From NCBI GenBank assembly GCA_902779915.1, contig CACZDM010000001.1, forward strand, positions 62,001 to 126,000: DNA of 64,000 bases. The letters are read 5' to 3'. Shown in pieces: positions 35,228-45,992 of this stretch. The notes below the pieces were generated by a model, which was not told where the DNA came from, ran no database searches, and worked only from the letters and a program-made list of their open reading frames with translations. The stretch is from Oscillospiraceae bacterium (GTDB taxonomy: Bacteria; Bacillota; Clostridia; Oscillospirales; Ruminococcaceae). The position numbers and the translations under genes are program-made. Positions within the stretch are counted from its first letter, which is position 1, and the number at the start of each line of letters is the position of its first letter.

Positions 35228-36442
35228 TTATTTTTTATGTTTTTTTTCATCTTCACTTGTTTTTTTTGTGACCGAGTCTTTGATTTGCGACAAGATTCCA
35301 CTATCCACTAAAGAGTCGAGATTTTTTTTCGTTTTGATTTCCCTAGCTCTGATGAAATCATCCAACAGCTCCATGCATATCGCCATTAGAGGAGGCCCCA
35401 AAAACAAGCCATATATTCCAAATATTCCGCCAAATAGCGTGATCCCCAATATAACATATAAAGGTCCAATTCCAACAGCTTGTCCGACGATTTTTGGACT
35501 GATTAAATTTGCGTCCAACTGCTGAATAATAAGAGTTATCGTGGTTGCAATAAAAAATTGATGTGTGTCGCCAGAAATTAATGACAACAATGCAACCAAT
35601 AAAACCCCGATCATAGAGCCAAAATATGGAATTGTTGCGCAAATTAGGTAGCACACGGCCAAAATCGCGCTGTTGTCGATTTGAAATATGGTTAAAACCA
35701 CGCCAATTAAGCAAGCAACCATAAACGCGTCGATGATTTGCCCAAATATGAAGGTGTATATAACCCTGGAAATTCGCAAGCCAAGACGGCGAATGCGCGC
35801 TATGGTCCTTGTTTTAAAAGCAATTCTCGACGCCCTCAGCAAAGCTTTTTTGAGGACTGCTCGCTCAAGAAGCAAATATATTGAAATTATCGCGCCAATT
35901 ATCAGGTTAAATATTCCAAAAAGTATTCCAGTTATGCTGTCAAAATAGCTGTTATAGTCCAAAGACGTGAAAAAATTTATAAAGTTGTCGAAAGACATTG
36001 TGTTTTGAGCGTTATTTATGATTTCTTTGACTGGCCCCGCATTTTTCAAAGAGTCATTTATAAAATATTGAACACTTTCAACATATCTGGGGATTGAATT
36101 TAAAAAATTAATCAAACTCTCATATATAATCGGACATATCAATAATAAAATCAGTCCTATGAATAAAGCCGACACAAACGCAACTATTAAAGTTGCAAAT
36201 AAGCGAACTCGTTTAATAATAAATGGTTTATTGGTTTTTAAAAGAAATTTTTCAGTTTTTTTACATATTGGAAAAAGCAAAAACGCAATGACTCCGCCGA
36301 TAATAAAAGGAGTTAAAATATTTATGATTTTTTCAAACCAGGATAGTATGGTTCCAAAATTGTTGATTGTGTTGTATGCCAAAATAACAAAAATGCAAAA
36401 AATGAACCTAATTATCCAAGTTGCTAGAGAATTTTCGCGCAT
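35228..36442 (-). CDS. AI-2E family (PerM-like) membrane transporter
   Basis: 404 residues with about eight transmembrane helices; the family motif is visible in 'AIVCYLICATIPYFGSMIGV'-type sequence and the conserved 'GIFGIYGLFLGPPLMAICME' near the C-terminus. Members include AI-2 exporter TqsA and sodium/proton antiporter-like proteins; sporulation YtvI is a relative. GGAGGG before ATG at 36442. Last gene of the nudix-acyltransferase-transporter run. Confidence 0.9.
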   Translation of the reverse strand: MRENSLATWIIRFIFCIFVILAYNTINNFGTILSWFEKIINILTPFIIGGVIAFLLFPICKKTEKFLLKTNKPFIIKRVRLFATLIVAFVSALFIGLILLLICPIIYESLINFLNSIPRYVESVQYFINDSLKNAGPVKEIINNAQNTMSFDNFINFFTSLDYNSYFDSITGILFGIFNLIIGAIISIYLLLERAVLKKALLRASRIAFKTRTIARIRRLGLRISRVIYTFIFGQIIDAFMVACLIGVVLTIFQIDNSAILAVCYLICATIPYFGSMIGVLLVALLSLISGDTHQFFIATTITLIIQQLDANLISPKIVGQAVGIGPLYVILGITLFGGIFGIYGLFLGPPLMAICMELLDDFIRAREIKTKKNLDSLVDSGILSQIKDSVTKKTSEDEKKHKK

Positions 36443-36479
36443 TAATGATCCCTCCATTTTTTAGCACTAAAACAAATAT

Positions 36480-37214
36480 TTATAAATAATTAAAAAATAA
36501 ATAAAGCAAAACATATATTACCGGTTGGTGTAGCAAATATATAATCAACGTGTTTTGGCCGATAAACGCGACTGGCTTTGAATGTCTTTTATAGAAAAAA
36601 CTTGGAAGGCGATTTTTGGCTGCAAAAATCCCAAAGAAAGTTCCGGCTAAAAAGATAAATATCCATGGAACAAGCGGAAAATAGTCCAAAGAGGAAAAAT
36701 TTTTCGAAACAATTCCAAAAGGAAACAGCCATTCTTTCAAATCATCTCCTATTTCAAAAGGCAAACCCCAAATCGTTTTGCTCAAACAAAAAAGCACTCC
36801 TGAAATAATTATGCCCAATGTTGGAAATTTTATTTTATCTATAAATTTTTCAAAAAGCCCATATAATATCATAGAGAGCCCCAGCATATGCAAAATGCCA
36901 AAATATATGGCTTGGTTTTCGAAAAAAATGTATGTAATGACGGTTAATCCCATTCCCAGCGCCAAACATTTGAGCCCTCTTTTTAAATTATTGGAAGAAA
37001 ATCTGCAAGAAACCCCGGATATGAAGATAAAAAGCCCAGCAAAAAAATCCCGAATCAAATCAACCGGCCCGCTAGAAAACGCAGCTATCTCAACGTTAAA
37101 AAGAAAAACCATGTCAAACATTGCGTGGTATAAAACCATCAAAACAATTGCAATTCCCCTGACTTCGTCTATAAACCAAACGCGGTTTTTCGAATAATTT
37201 AGTCTATTTCTCAT
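36480..37214 (-). CDS. DUF1624 / heparan-alpha-glucosaminide N-acetyltransferase-like membrane protein
   Basis: 244 residues, seven or eight hydrophobic segments. 'RVWFIDEVRGIAIVLMVLYH' at the N-terminus with the conserved Asp-Arg-Gly and His, and 'GQNTLIIYLLHQPVIYVLLY' at the C-terminus are typical of the acyltransferase-3-like DUF1624 family, which moves acyl groups across membranes. Substrate unknown. Starts six bases after the nudix gene stop. Confidence 0.88.
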   Translation of the reverse strand: MRNRLNYSKNRVWFIDEVRGIAIVLMVLYHAMFDMVFLFNVEIAAFSSGPVDLIRDFFAGLFIFISGVSCRFSSNNLKRGLKCLALGMGLTVITYIFFENQAIYFGILHMLGLSMILYGLFEKFIDKIKFPTLGIIISGVLFCLSKTIWGLPFEIGDDLKEWLFPFGIVSKNFSSLDYFPLVPWIFIFLAGTFFGIFAAKNRLPSFFYKRHSKPVAFIGQNTLIIYLLHQPVIYVLLYLFFNYL

Positions 37215-37220
37215 ATATCC

Positions 37221-37778
37221 CTACACCATTATTTTTTTATCATCAATTAACATTTTTGCTTTTAAAATCGCGCATATCGTCTTTGAATCCGTTATCTCTC
37301 CGCATTGTATTTTTTTTATTATATAATCTAAATTATATTTCTCGGGCGTTAAAAATTCGTCTCTGTCCAGATTTAGTTCACTCACTTTTTTTATTTTAGT
37401 TGCAACATATAAATATATTTTTTCATCACAATATCCCGGAGATGGGTGTATAACCCCAAGTTCAACCCAATTTTTAGCTTGAAATCCCGTTTCCTCAAGA
37501 AGCTCTCTTTTTGCAGCCAAAAGCGGCGACTCCGCAGGAACGTCCAACTTTCCAGCTGGAACTTCTAAAATTTGCTGATTTATCGCATACCTAAACTGAC
37601 GAACCATCAATATATCCTTATTGTGGTCGATCGCGACGACGCAGCACGCTCCCGGATGGTGTATAATTTCTCTATATGTTTTGGAATTATTTCGAAGTTT
37701 CACAATATCTTTGTTTAATTTTAAAATTTTTCCATCATAAATTGTTTCGCTTTGAATTTTAGTTTCTCCAAATTCCAA
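37221..37778 (-). CDS. nudix hydrolase, ADP-ribose pyrophosphatase type
   Basis: 185 residues. 'SETIYDGKILKLNKDIVKL' and 'IMVRQFRYAINQQILEVPAG' are ADP-ribose pyrophosphatase features; the nudix box 'AAKRELLEETGF' carries the metal-binding glutamates. The loop between the first Gly and Glu is one residue longer than the textbook box. TTG at 37778 has GGAGG eight bases upstream; an ATG ten codons earlier would place that site inside the gene. Confidence 0.9.
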   Translation of the reverse strand: MEFGETKIQSETIYDGKILKLNKDIVKLRNNSKTYREIIHHPGACCVVAIDHNKDILMVRQFRYAINQQILEVPAGKLDVPAESPLLAAKRELLEETGFQAKNWVELGVIHPSPGYCDEKIYLYVATKIKKVSELNLDRDEFLTPEKYNLDYIIKKIQCGEITDSKTICAILKAKMLIDDKKIMV

Positions 37779-37986
37779 AATAACAACCTCCATATATTTT
37801 CGGATCACATATAATATTTTTAACTCCCAAAACCATTTTTTAAATAAAAATGAAAAATATAAAAACTCAAATGCAACTTTACTTTATTATTACATAAAAT
37901 TAAAAAAAAATCAATACAATTATAACAATCAATAATCTGTGCCCTTATTTTAAAAATTATCAATTATTTCTGTTGGAGGTTGTGAT

Positions 37987-38874
37987 ATGGATGAATTTTA
38001 CTCTAATCCACCAAGATATGAAGCTGTTCTAAAAAAATTGACTCAGATAAAAAATTTGGACAAAAACATTAAATTGTTCTGCATCGGGCAGTCTATTTTA
38101 AAAAGAAAAATATATGCTTTGGGAATTGGAAACTTGAAAAACGCAGTTCTTTTCACCGGGGCAATTCATGCTCAAGAGTGGCTAACATGCTCAATTTTGC
38201 TCAGATTTTTTGAGGACATTTTTTCCAAAAAAACACTTCACGGCGTGAATCTGAGCGATATTTTTGAACACAGGGGATTGATTGTTGTTCCGCTTTGCAA
38301 TCCAGATGGCGTTGAGATAGCTTTGGGCGGACCTAAAACTGCAAAACAACTTTGCAGCCCAATTGAGGCCATAATCAAAAAATCAGACAAATCCTGGCAA
38401 GCAAATGCGCGTGGAGTGGACCTAAACCACAATTTTGACGCCGGATGGGATATTTTGAAAAAATTAGAACGCCAAGCGGGAATAACCTCTCCTTCTCCAA
38501 GACAATACGGCGGAATATGTCCCCAATCTGAGCCGGAAACCAAAGCCCTGGTCTCCTTGTGTAATGCCCTTAACATTAAAAAAGTTGTCGCTTTTCACTC
38601 TCAAGGCGAAGAAATATACTATTATTATGGCCCAAACACTCCTCCCGAATCCGAGCTCATGGCAGACGCTCTTGCGGCTTCATCGGGATATCAAGTTCGC
38701 AAACCCGAAGGACTCGCTTCCCATGGCGGCTTTAAAGATTGGTTTATCAAAGCCAAATCCAGGCCGGGATTCACAGTTGAAGTCGGAGTTGGCCAAAATC
38801 CACTTCCAATTCAAATGCTCGAGCCAATATATGAAAAAATCAAGGAAATGATGATTGTTGCAATGCTTCTTTAA
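37987..38874 (+). CDS. M14 family zinc carboxypeptidase
   Basis: 295 residues without signal peptide. Zinc ligands 'GAIHAQEW' (HxxE, about residue 58) and 'AFHSQGEE' (about 205), substrate-binding 'CNPDGVEIA' and 'RGVDLNHNFDAGW', catalytic Glu in 'GFTVEVGVGQ' (about 273). This is the gamma-D-glutamyl-meso-diaminopimelate peptidase-like branch that trims peptidoglycan peptides, and a cytoplasmic location fits recycling of wall peptides or sporulation. GGAGGTTGTGAT precedes ATG. Confidence 0.92.
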   Translation: MDEFYSNPPRYEAVLKKLTQIKNLDKNIKLFCIGQSILKRKIYALGIGNLKNAVLFTGAIHAQEWLTCSILLRFFEDIFSKKTLHGVNLSDIFEHRGLIVVPLCNPDGVEIALGGPKTAKQLCSPIEAIIKKSDKSWQANARGVDLNHNFDAGWDILKKLERQAGITSPSPRQYGGICPQSEPETKALVSLCNALNIKKVVAFHSQGEEIYYYYGPNTPPESELMADALAASSGYQVRKPEGLASHGGFKDWFIKAKSRPGFTVEVGVGQNPLPIQMLEPIYEKIKEMMIVAMLL

Positions 38875-38929
38875 TTTGCTAATCAAAATTAAAAAATTCA
38901 AATATTTAAAATTAAACTCATAAATGTGA

Positions 38930-38975
38930 AAACATTTAATTTAATCCGAAAATAATCAAATCAAATTAAATGTTT
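38930..38975. terminator. convergent terminator-like hairpin
   Basis: AAACATTTAATTT pairs perfectly (13 bp) with AAATTAAATGTTT, between the convergent M14 peptidase and spoIIQ-like genes; AT-only stem, so moderate confidence. Confidence 0.6.
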
Positions 38976-38981
38976 GAAGTT

Positions 38982-39689
38982 TTACTTTAAGTAATCCATC
39001 GGATTAACCCAAACTTCCTCCTTTTTAATTCCAAAATGCAAATGCTCGGGAAGGGCGTTTTCCAGCTGGTTTGATGTTCCAACTGAGCCTATAACATCGC
39101 CGCTTTTAACCGATTGATCAAGTTTAACCTGAATTTTTTCATTGAGGCCAAAATAGTAACTTTTCATCCCGCTGCCATGGTCAATAGCAATGCAGGTTCC
39201 CCAAATGTTGTCATTGTTTATTTCACAAACTGTTCCGTCGGCTGCAGATTTAACGGGGGTTGATTGCTTAGCAGCTATGTCTATGCCGTCGTGGGTTCTC
39301 CAATCTCCCATAGTTTCTGATTTGACGAGCTCGCCTTTAGAAAATTCTTGAATTATTTCACCCTTTATTGGCATAAAAAATTTGCACTTAGTCACTTTTT
39401 TATTTGTTTGTTTTGCGGGTTTGTCTTCATTTTGTTGTTCCTCAATTGCTGATGCAGGTTTTTTCGAAGAAGTTTGTTCCTCTTTTTTAACATCCACTTT
39501 CTCATCATTGGTTTGAGCAGCATCCTGTTCAACAATGTTTGTGTTCAGTTGAGGAGCCTCTGATCCTGGCGCCATAGTCCTGCCGATAGCAATTATTGTT
39601 GTTGCTATGACGGCCAACAAGCTCAAAATAATTGCGATATAAAATACTTTGCCCGAAAATAAAGAATTTTCTCCATCTTTGTTTTTCAT
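38982..39689 (-). CDS. spoIIQ: M23 peptidase-domain protein, SpoIIQ-like
   Basis: 235 residues: short cytoplasmic end, one transmembrane helix (about residues 16-36), a Lys/Glu/Gln-rich linker (45-105), then an M23/LytM domain with 'WRTHDGIDIAAKQSTPVKSA' (HxxxD) and 'LPEHLHFGI' (HxH). This is the architecture of SpoIIQ, the forespore partner of SpoIIIAH in the feeding-channel complex. All LytM zinc ligands appear intact, as in clostridial SpoIIQ and unlike Bacillus. A non-sporulation M23 protein remains possible. GGGAGGA before ATG. Confidence 0.85.
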   Translation of the reverse strand: MKNKDGENSLFSGKVFYIAIILSLLAVIATTIIAIGRTMAPGSEAPQLNTNIVEQDAAQTNDEKVDVKKEEQTSSKKPASAIEEQQNEDKPAKQTNKKVTKCKFFMPIKGEIIQEFSKGELVKSETMGDWRTHDGIDIAAKQSTPVKSAADGTVCEINNDNIWGTCIAIDHGSGMKSYYFGLNEKIQVKLDQSVKSGDVIGSVGTSNQLENALPEHLHFGIKKEEVWVNPMDYLK

Positions 39690-39887
39690 TTTATCTTTCC
39701 TCCCAAGTGTCTAATTTCCAGACACATCAATTTTCTCGCGTTTTTGAGTTATTCACATAATTAGTATGTAATTATATGTTCAAATTTATTCAGCAAATAT
39801 ATAATCAAAATATAGTAATTTTTCAGAATATAGTTTAAAATTTCGCATATAATAAATATTATTCAGCTTTTGGAAGGAGGATTTCAA

Positions 39888-40097
39888 TTGTTAGATAAAA
39901 TAGCTTTGTTTTTAACAATTGTTGGCGGAATAGTTTGGGGAATTATTGGGATATTTGATGTTAATGTCATAGATTTATTGTTCAGTGACAAACTTCATAT
40001 TATAGCACGAATAATTTATACTTTAGTTGGAATTTCAGCTTTATGGTCTATATCCTTGCTGTTTCGCGAAGGTTCAATTGCCAACCGAGAAATGTGA
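39888..40097 (+). CDS. DUF378 small membrane protein
   Basis: 69 residues, two transmembrane helices ('IALFLTIVGGIVWGIIGIFD', 'IIARIIYTLVGISALWSISL') with the conserved 'GALNWG'-like turn of DUF378. Function unknown. TTG at 39888 has AAGGAGG seven bases upstream; the earlier in-frame TTG at 39870 precedes that site. Confidence 0.85.
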   Translation: MLDKIALFLTIVGGIVWGIIGIFDVNVIDLLFSDKLHIIARIIYTLVGISALWSISLLFREGSIANREM

Positions 40098-40102
40098 TAG
40101 TC

Positions 40103-40147
40103 AAAAAAATTCACCACGCCGAATAAAAGTGTGGTGAATTTTTAATT
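40103..40147 (+). terminator. terminator of the DUF378 gene
   Basis: AAAAAATTCACCAC pairs with GTGGTGAATTTTTAA. A second plus-strand hairpin, GGTTTAAGGG with CCCTTGACC then seven T (40204-40245), follows just before glgA. Confidence 0.88.
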
Positions 40148-40240
40148 GTATTTATATATTTTTAACTTTGTTTTAGCAAAGACTCGGATTTTTTAATTAA
40201 GCAAGGTTTAAGGGCCAAACCTGTAACCCTTGACCTTTTT

Positions 40241-41662
40241 TTATTTTAGGCCCAGCACATCCTGATATAGAAAAACATATTTGGTTGAAGACTCGTTCCA
40301 ACTAAAATCGCAACTCATTGCGTGTTTGACCAGCAATTCCCAAACCGCCCTGCTTTCATACAAATTCTTAGCCCTAAACAGCGCTCCACACATATCGTCT
40401 GCATTATACTTCTCAAAGCAAAAACCATTTCCTTGCCCAAAAGAGCAGTCGGTTATGGTGTCTTTTAAGCCGCCAGTTTCCCGAACAACCGGAATCGCCC
40501 CATATCTTAGCGCGATCAATTGAGATATTCCACAAGGCTCCGACTGAGATGGCATCAAAAAAATATCACTGCCAGCATATATTTTCTTAGACAAAGGCTT
40601 ATTATATCCAATATAAACCGCCATCTGCCGCGGATAGCGATTATGCATATCATTAAAAAAGCTTTCAAAAACATATTCTCCAGAACCAAGAACAACAAAT
40701 TTAAATCCACTACATATTAGATGCTCAAGGCTTAATTTAATCAGGTCCATGCCTTTATGGGAAACCATCCTCGAAACAATTCCAACAACCGGCCGATAGT
40801 CGTCTGACATATCCATCTCCAAACAAAGCTTCTTTCTGTTTTCATCCTTGCCTGATATGTCTTGAGAAGAATAGTTTTTATATATTAAAGGATCGGTTTT
40901 TGGATCATTAATTTCATAGTCTATTCCATTCAAAATACCACAAAATTTATGTCTTTGGTTTATAAATTCTCGATCCAGTCCACATCCAAACAACGGCGTT
41001 TGAAGCTGATTTGAATATGTTGGGCTAACGGTTGTTAGCTTATCACAAGACTCAATCGCCGCTTTAACCATATTTAGGCAGCCGTCATATTGCATTAAAC
41101 CCTTTTCGCTTTCGGGAAGCCCCAAAACATCTTGTAAAATTTCCATGCCATATTTGCCCTGATACTCAACGTTGTGAATTGTGAATATGGTTTTTATTTT
41201 AGAATATTTTTCTTTGTTTCGATAAAACATGTTGAAATATACAGGGACCATCGCCGTTTGCCAATCGTGGCAATGCATTATATCCGGCTGATAATCAATA
41301 TATTCGATTATGTCTAGAATTGCTTTTGAAAAAAACGCAAATCTCTCCGCTTCATCATAAAACCCATACATTCCGTCTCTTTTGAAATAATATTCGTTGT
41401 CAATAAAATAAAACACAACTTTGTCATGATTATATTGATATACTCCACAATATTGATTTCTCCAGCCTAAAACAACGTTAAAGTGACAAATATATGACAT
41501 TTTTTCTCGAAAATGGCCGGGTATGTTTGAATACAGCGGCATAACAACCCTACAGGAAACTCCTTTTTGCGCTAAAGCTTTTGGCAAAGAGCCAACAACA
41601 TCTCCAAGCCCTCCGGACGCTGCAAAGGGTGTGGCTTCGCTTGCTGCAAATAATATTTTCAT
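40241..41662 (-). CDS. glgA: glycogen synthase
   Basis: Transfers glucose from ADP-glucose to alpha-1,4-glucan. 473 residues, GT5 family: 'FAASEATPFAASGGLGDVVG' (ADP-glucose binding, with Ala-Ser in place of the usual Lys-Val before GGLGD), 'HCHDWQTAMVPVYF', 'SRMVSHKGMDL' and C-terminal 'FLMPSQSEPCGISQL'. GGGAGAG before ATG. Last gene of glgB-glgC-glgD-glgA. Confidence 0.97.
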   Translation of the reverse strand: MKILFAASEATPFAASGGLGDVVGSLPKALAQKGVSCRVVMPLYSNIPGHFREKMSYICHFNVVLGWRNQYCGVYQYNHDKVVFYFIDNEYYFKRDGMYGFYDEAERFAFFSKAILDIIEYIDYQPDIMHCHDWQTAMVPVYFNMFYRNKEKYSKIKTIFTIHNVEYQGKYGMEILQDVLGLPESEKGLMQYDGCLNMVKAAIESCDKLTTVSPTYSNQLQTPLFGCGLDREFINQRHKFCGILNGIDYEINDPKTDPLIYKNYSSQDISGKDENRKKLCLEMDMSDDYRPVVGIVSRMVSHKGMDLIKLSLEHLICSGFKFVVLGSGEYVFESFFNDMHNRYPRQMAVYIGYNKPLSKKIYAGSDIFLMPSQSEPCGISQLIALRYGAIPVVRETGGLKDTITDCSFGQGNGFCFEKYNADDMCGALFRAKNLYESRAVWELLVKHAMSCDFSWNESSTKYVFLYQDVLGLK

Positions 41663-41704
41663 GCTAATCTCTCCCTAAAACAAATCCAAAAGCAGGTTTG
41701 TTTT

Positions 41705-42832
41705 TTATATAATTTTATTCTTTGCAATATATATCGGATATGAACTTGTTGAAATCAAAGTTTTCCCTTTTCTGATTTGAACATTTTTGTCGCTTATCAC
41801 ATATTCTATATTGCAATCTGAGTCAACTTGAGTTGCTTGCATTAATATTGAATTTTTAACGCATGCATTCGAAGAAATTTGACACCCTCTAAAAATAACA
41901 GAATTTTCAACATATCCATCAATAACGCATCCGTCTGCAATAAAACTGTTGATTACTCTGGCGTTTGGGCCATATTTCACAGGAGCCTCGTCTCGAACTT
42001 TTGTGTATATTGGGCGAGCTGAATCAAAAACTTTTTGCCTGGCTTCATTTTTAAGCAATTCCATATTGGCGTCATAGTAGGATTTTATTGATGATATGAG
42101 CCTAACATACCCATCATAGCGTATGCCCTGTATCTTATATTTTCTGCATTTTTTCTGCAAAAAATCACGATCCAGTTTATATTCACCCATACATATTGAA
42201 CTTGCTATTAACTGCCTCAAAAAATTACGCTTAAAAACTAAAATGTTGAGCGAAAAGTTAAATTGACCGCCAGTTTGAGGATTAATAACAACTTCTTTTA
42301 GCATATTATCATCATCAAAATTTAAAACAACAACCTCTTTTGAAATGTCGCTGGTTAAAAAATCATTTTTATATACAATCGAAACATCTGCGGCTTTTTT
42401 AATGTGCTGCTCAACAATTTTTGAATAGTCTATGTTTGCAACCAAATTACAGTCGCTCAAAAGAATATATTTGCAGGGGTTATATTTTAAAAAATCCAGA
42501 GCCGCCCCCAAGGCCTCAAGTTTTCCGTGATATATTCCAAAATTTTTGTTGCCATATGGCGGAAGCAGCTTCAGGCCCCCTCTTTTTCGCGCCAAGTCCC
42601 ACTGGCTTCCGTTGCCAATATGCTCCATGAGCGACCGATAATTTGATTTGGTTATCACTCCTATGTCGATAATTCCAGCATTAACTGAGTTTGACAGAGG
42701 AAAGTCTATCATTCGATATCTTCCACCAAAAGGAACTGACGCAAATGTTCTGTTTTTTGTTAGGTCTTCTATGGAAAAATCGTGCATATTAGCAAAAATT
42801 ATGGCCCCAACCATCCTCTCATTTATTAACAT
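41705..42832 (-). CDS. glgD: ADP-glucose pyrophosphorylase regulatory subunit GlgD
   Basis: 375 residues related to GlgC but with a degenerate catalytic loop: the GlgC 'AGGQGSRL' is replaced by 'AIIFANMHDFSIEDLTKNR'. The rest ('RYRMIDFPLSNSVNAGI', 'GNGSQWDLARKRGG') and the left-handed beta-helix tail are typical GlgD. In Bacillota GlgD pairs with GlgC to form the active enzyme. AGGAGG before ATG at 42832; the longer frame starts upstream of that site. 31 bases after glgC. Confidence 0.95.
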   Translation of the reverse strand: MLINERMVGAIIFANMHDFSIEDLTKNRTFASVPFGGRYRMIDFPLSNSVNAGIIDIGVITKSNYRSLMEHIGNGSQWDLARKRGGLKLLPPYGNKNFGIYHGKLEALGAALDFLKYNPCKYILLSDCNLVANIDYSKIVEQHIKKAADVSIVYKNDFLTSDISKEVVVLNFDDDNMLKEVVINPQTGGQFNFSLNILVFKRNFLRQLIASSICMGEYKLDRDFLQKKCRKYKIQGIRYDGYVRLISSIKSYYDANMELLKNEARQKVFDSARPIYTKVRDEAPVKYGPNARVINSFIADGCVIDGYVENSVIFRGCQISSNACVKNSILMQATQVDSDCNIEYVISDKNVQIRKGKTLISTSSYPIYIAKNKII

Positions 42833-42864
42833 AGCCCTCCTCCTAAAATTCAAATGCTTTTTGA

Positions 42865-44055
42865 TTAATTAATATATTTAGATAATATCACAGGTTTGTC
42901 GTTTAATTTTGTGTTTGGACCAAGAACTGTTATTTTTATCTCATTTAAATCATTAATTTTAGGTTTATTGATTCCAATTGATGTATTTTTGCCAATATAG
43001 CAATCTGCGCCAATGACTGAATATGCAACACATGCGCCAGATTTAACCACGCAATCCGCCATGACAATACTTCTTTTTATGGACGCGCCTTTTTCAACCA
43101 AAACCCCTGGAGAAAGAACCGAACAAGAAACGTCACCATATATTCGACAGCCTTCAGTTATTATCGAATTTTTGACTTCGCATCCATATCCAACATAATG
43201 AGGCGGGTATGTAGCATTTCTTGTGTATATTTTCCAACACGAATTGTGTGGATTTAATATGCTACCGCTCTCAAGAAGGTCCATATTCGCTTTCCACAAG
43301 CTTTCAATCGTTCCAACATCCTTCCAATATCCATTAAAATTATATGTTAAAAGTCTAAAATTTTTCTCGAGCATTTTGGGAATTATGTCCTGTCCAAAAT
43401 CATTTCTAGACTTTGAATTCCGCGCATCTTCCGCTAAAAGCTGCTTTAAAATTTTCCTGTTGAAAATATATATTCCCATTGAGGCGAGATTGGTCTTTGG
43501 ATTTTTCGGCTTTTCTTCAAATTCAAAAACAAACCCATCCTCATCACAGCTCATTATCCCAAACCTGCTCGCGTCTTGCTTGGAAACCTCCAAAACAGCT
43601 ATAGTGCAATCAGCACCCATCTGCTTGTGGTGTTTGAGCATGGCGTCATAGTTCATTTTATATATATGATCGCCCGACAGTATCAAAACATACTCAGGCG
43701 CGTATCTTTCAATAAATCCCATATTTTGATATATTGCATTTGCTGTTCCATTGTAAAACTTCGCTCCTTTTGCGCTTTCATAGGGTGGCAAAATGTGAAC
43801 CCCGCCATAAAGCCTGTCTAAATCCCAAGGCTCACCAGTCCCTATATATTCATTCAAAAAAAAGGGAGAATACTGCGTTAAAACGCCAACTGTATCTATG
43901 CCAGAATTGACGCAATTTGAAAGCGCAAAATCTATTATCCTATATTTGCCGCCGAATGAAACCGCGGGTTTTGCCATTTTTCGAGTTAAAGCGCGAAGCC
44001 GACTTCCCTGTCCCCCAGCCAAAAGCATAGCAACACATTCTTTTTTAACAAACAT
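42865..44055 (-). CDS. glgC: glucose-1-phosphate adenylyltransferase GlgC
   Basis: Makes ADP-glucose from glucose 1-phosphate and ATP. '[20 protein letters not shown]' is the nucleotide-binding loop, '[20 protein letters not shown]' and '[14 protein letters not shown]' the active-site loops, and 'FEEKPKNPK' binds the sugar. About 396 residues. The second of two consecutive ATGs (44055) is better spaced from AGGAGG. Precedes glgD. Confidence 0.97.
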   Translation of the reverse strand: MFVKKECVAMLLAGGQGSRLRALTRKMAKPAVSFGGKYRIIDFALSNCVNSGIDTVGVLTQYSPFFLNEYIGTGEPWDLDRLYGGVHILPPYESAKGAKFYNGTANAIYQNMGFIERYAPEYVLILSGDHIYKMNYDAMLKHHKQMGADCTIAVLEVSKQDASRFGIMSCDEDGFVFEFEEKPKNPKTNLASMGIYIFNRKILKQLLAEDARNSKSRNDFGQDIIPKMLEKNFRLLTYNFNGYWKDVGTIESLWKANMDLLESGSILNPHNSCWKIYTRNATYPPHYVGYGCEVKNSIITEGCRIYGDVSCSVLSPGVLVEKGASIKRSIVMADCVVKSGACVAYSVIGADCYIGKNTSIGINKPKINDLNEIKITVLGPNTKLNDKPVILSKYIN

Positions 44056-44084
44056 CATTTCCCTCCTTTGAATTTTTCAAAAAA

Positions 44085-45992
44085 TCAACTTAAGCTTTTC
44101 TCGTTTGGAGTTAAATAAACCGCGCTCATATATGGAATTTTTAATTTAATCGAATATTCATATCCGTGAAAAGGAAGTTTATCAGCCAAAATTTTCGTTT
44201 TGTGTGGAATTCCATATCCGCCATAAGATTTTTTATCAGAGTTAAATATTTCAGAATACTGGCAATTAAAAGGAACTCCTATTCGATACTCTTCGTATGT
44301 TCTTGGGCAAAAATTACAAACAGCAATCAGCTCGTTTCCGTTTGCGCCAATTCTCCTGAAAGATATCACATTGTTTTTGCTGTCGTCATTTGAAATCCAG
44401 CAAAAACTGTTCCCGCTTGCGTCATTATCCCACAATTCGCAATGATTTAAATAGAATTTATTTAGACTTTTAACATAAAATTGAAATTTCTTGTGCCTTG
44501 GATTTTCAAGCAGCTCCCAATCCAACTGTTTTTTAAAATCCCATTCATTAATTTGGCCAAATTCCTGGCCCATAAACAAAAGTTTCTTTCCGGGATGAGC
44601 AATCATAAAGCCTAAATATGCCCTCAAACCGGCAAATTTTTGGTCATAATCCCCATATATTTTTTCAAGCAAAGACTTTTTGCCATACACAACCTCGTCG
44701 TGTGAAATTGGGAGAATATAATTTTCCGAAAACGCATACCAAATCGAAAAAATAAGCTTTTGATGGTTGCCCGCGCGAAAATATGGGTCTAGAGAGAGAT
44801 AGTCCAAAGTGTCGTTCATCCAGCCCATATTCCATTTATAGTTAAATCCCAAACCTCCAACACTTTTTGGCAAAGTCACCATCGGCCACGCTGTCGATTC
44901 TTCAGCAATAATAACAAGATTCGGGTTTTGAGTTAGGACTTTTTCGTTTAATTTTCCCAAAAATTCAACCGCATCCAGATTTTCTTTGCCGCCATGCGCA
45001 TTTGCAACCCACTCGCCGTCTTTCCTGTCATAGTCTAAATATAGCATCGAAGCAACCGCATCAACCCTCAACCCATCAACATGAAACTCGCTCGCCCAAT
45101 AGTTTGCAGAGGAAATCAAAAACGAAACAACCTCATTTTTTCCAAAGTCAAAAACACATGTCCCCCATGAATAGTGTTCCCCTTTGCGCGGATCAGCATG
45201 TTCATAACAACAACTGCCATCAAATCTATATAGCCCGTGAGCATCCTTTGGAAAGTGCGCCGGGACCCAATCTAAAATGACGCCTATCTCGGCCTTGTGG
45301 AAAGCGTTGATCATCTTTTTAAAGTCAAGCGGCGTTCCATATCTTGAAGTCGGAGCAAAATACCCAACAACCTGATAACCCCACGAATCGTCTAGCGGAT
45401 ATTCCGTCAACGGCATGAGTTCTATGTGGGTGTAGTTCATTTTTTTTAAATATGGAATGATTTTTTGCGCAAATTTAACATATGAAAACGGATTCCCATC
45501 AGGATATTTTTGCCATGAACCCAGATGAACTTCATATATGTTCATCGGACGGTTGACTTTAAAAAGCGAGGACTGGCAGGCGATCCAAGAAGAATCTTCC
45601 CACTGCATTTTAGGGCATTCATAAAATTTAGTTGCTGTTTTCGGGCGCGTTTCAAAATGAAAACCATATGGGTCTGACTTTAAAAAAACTTTTTCGTCAA
45701 TTGAAACAATTTCAAATTTATAAAGATCAAAATTTTGTATATTTTCAACAAAACACTCCCAAATTCCACCCGAGAAGACCTTTTTCATTGGACTCTCGCC
45801 ACTTTGCCAATTGTTAAAATCCCCAACAACACAAACAGATCGAGCGCGCGGAGCCCAACAGCGAAAAACGACCCAATTGGATTTTCCAACCCTGTGAGCG
45901 CCAAAATATTCATATGCACATATTGAATTTCCGCTAAAAAACTCCTCAACTATTTTCGAATTTTTTTCCTTTTCATCTTCCTTCAAAATCAC
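44085..45992 (-). CDS. glgB: 1,4-alpha-glucan branching enzyme
   Basis: Introduces alpha-1,6 branches into glycogen. 635 residues: N-terminal CBM48 ('[20 protein letters not shown]'), GH13 barrel with nucleophile Asp in '[15 protein letters not shown]', acid/base Glu in '[11 protein letters not shown]' and transition-state Asp in 'PISHDEVV', then a C-terminal beta domain. Start is GTG at 45992 behind GGTGGTGG. First gene of the glycogen operon; no glgP or debranching enzyme gene is in the window. Confidence 0.96.
   Translation of the reverse strand: MILKEDEKEKNSKIVEEFFSGNSICAYEYFGAHRVGKSNWVVFRCWAPRARSVCVVGDFNNWQSGESPMKKVFSGGIWECFVENIQNFDLYKFEIVSIDEKVFLKSDPYGFHFETRPKTATKFYECPKMQWEDSSWIACQSSLFKVNRPMNIYEVHLGSWQKYPDGNPFSYVKFAQKIIPYLKKMNYTHIELMPLTEYPLDDSWGYQVVGYFAPTSRYGTPLDFKKMINAFHKAEIGVILDWVPAHFPKDAHGLYRFDGSCCYEHADPRKGEHYSWGTCVFDFGKNEVVSFLISSANYWASEFHVDGLRVDAVASMLYLDYDRKDGEWVANAHGGKENLDAVEFLGKLNEKVLTQNPNLVIIAEESTAWPMVTLPKSVGGLGFNYKWNMGWMNDTLDYLSLDPYFRAGNHQKLIFSIWYAFSENYILPISHDEVVYGKKSLLEKIYGDYDQKFAGLRAYLGFMIAHPGKKLLFMGQEFGQINEWDFKKQLDWELLENPRHKKFQFYVKSLNKFYLNHCELWDNDASGNSFCWISNDDSKNNVISFRRIGANGNELIAVCNFCPRTYEEYRIGVPFNCQYSEIFNSDKKSYGGYGIPHKTKILADKLPFHGYEYSIKLKIPYMSAVYLTPNEKSLS

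Noticed and set aside
40160..40240. Further copy of the inverted-repeat element (ACTCGGATTTTTTAATTAAGC)
   Set aside because: Similarity is limited to an AT-rich 20-base segment; the region is better explained as a second terminator hairpin.
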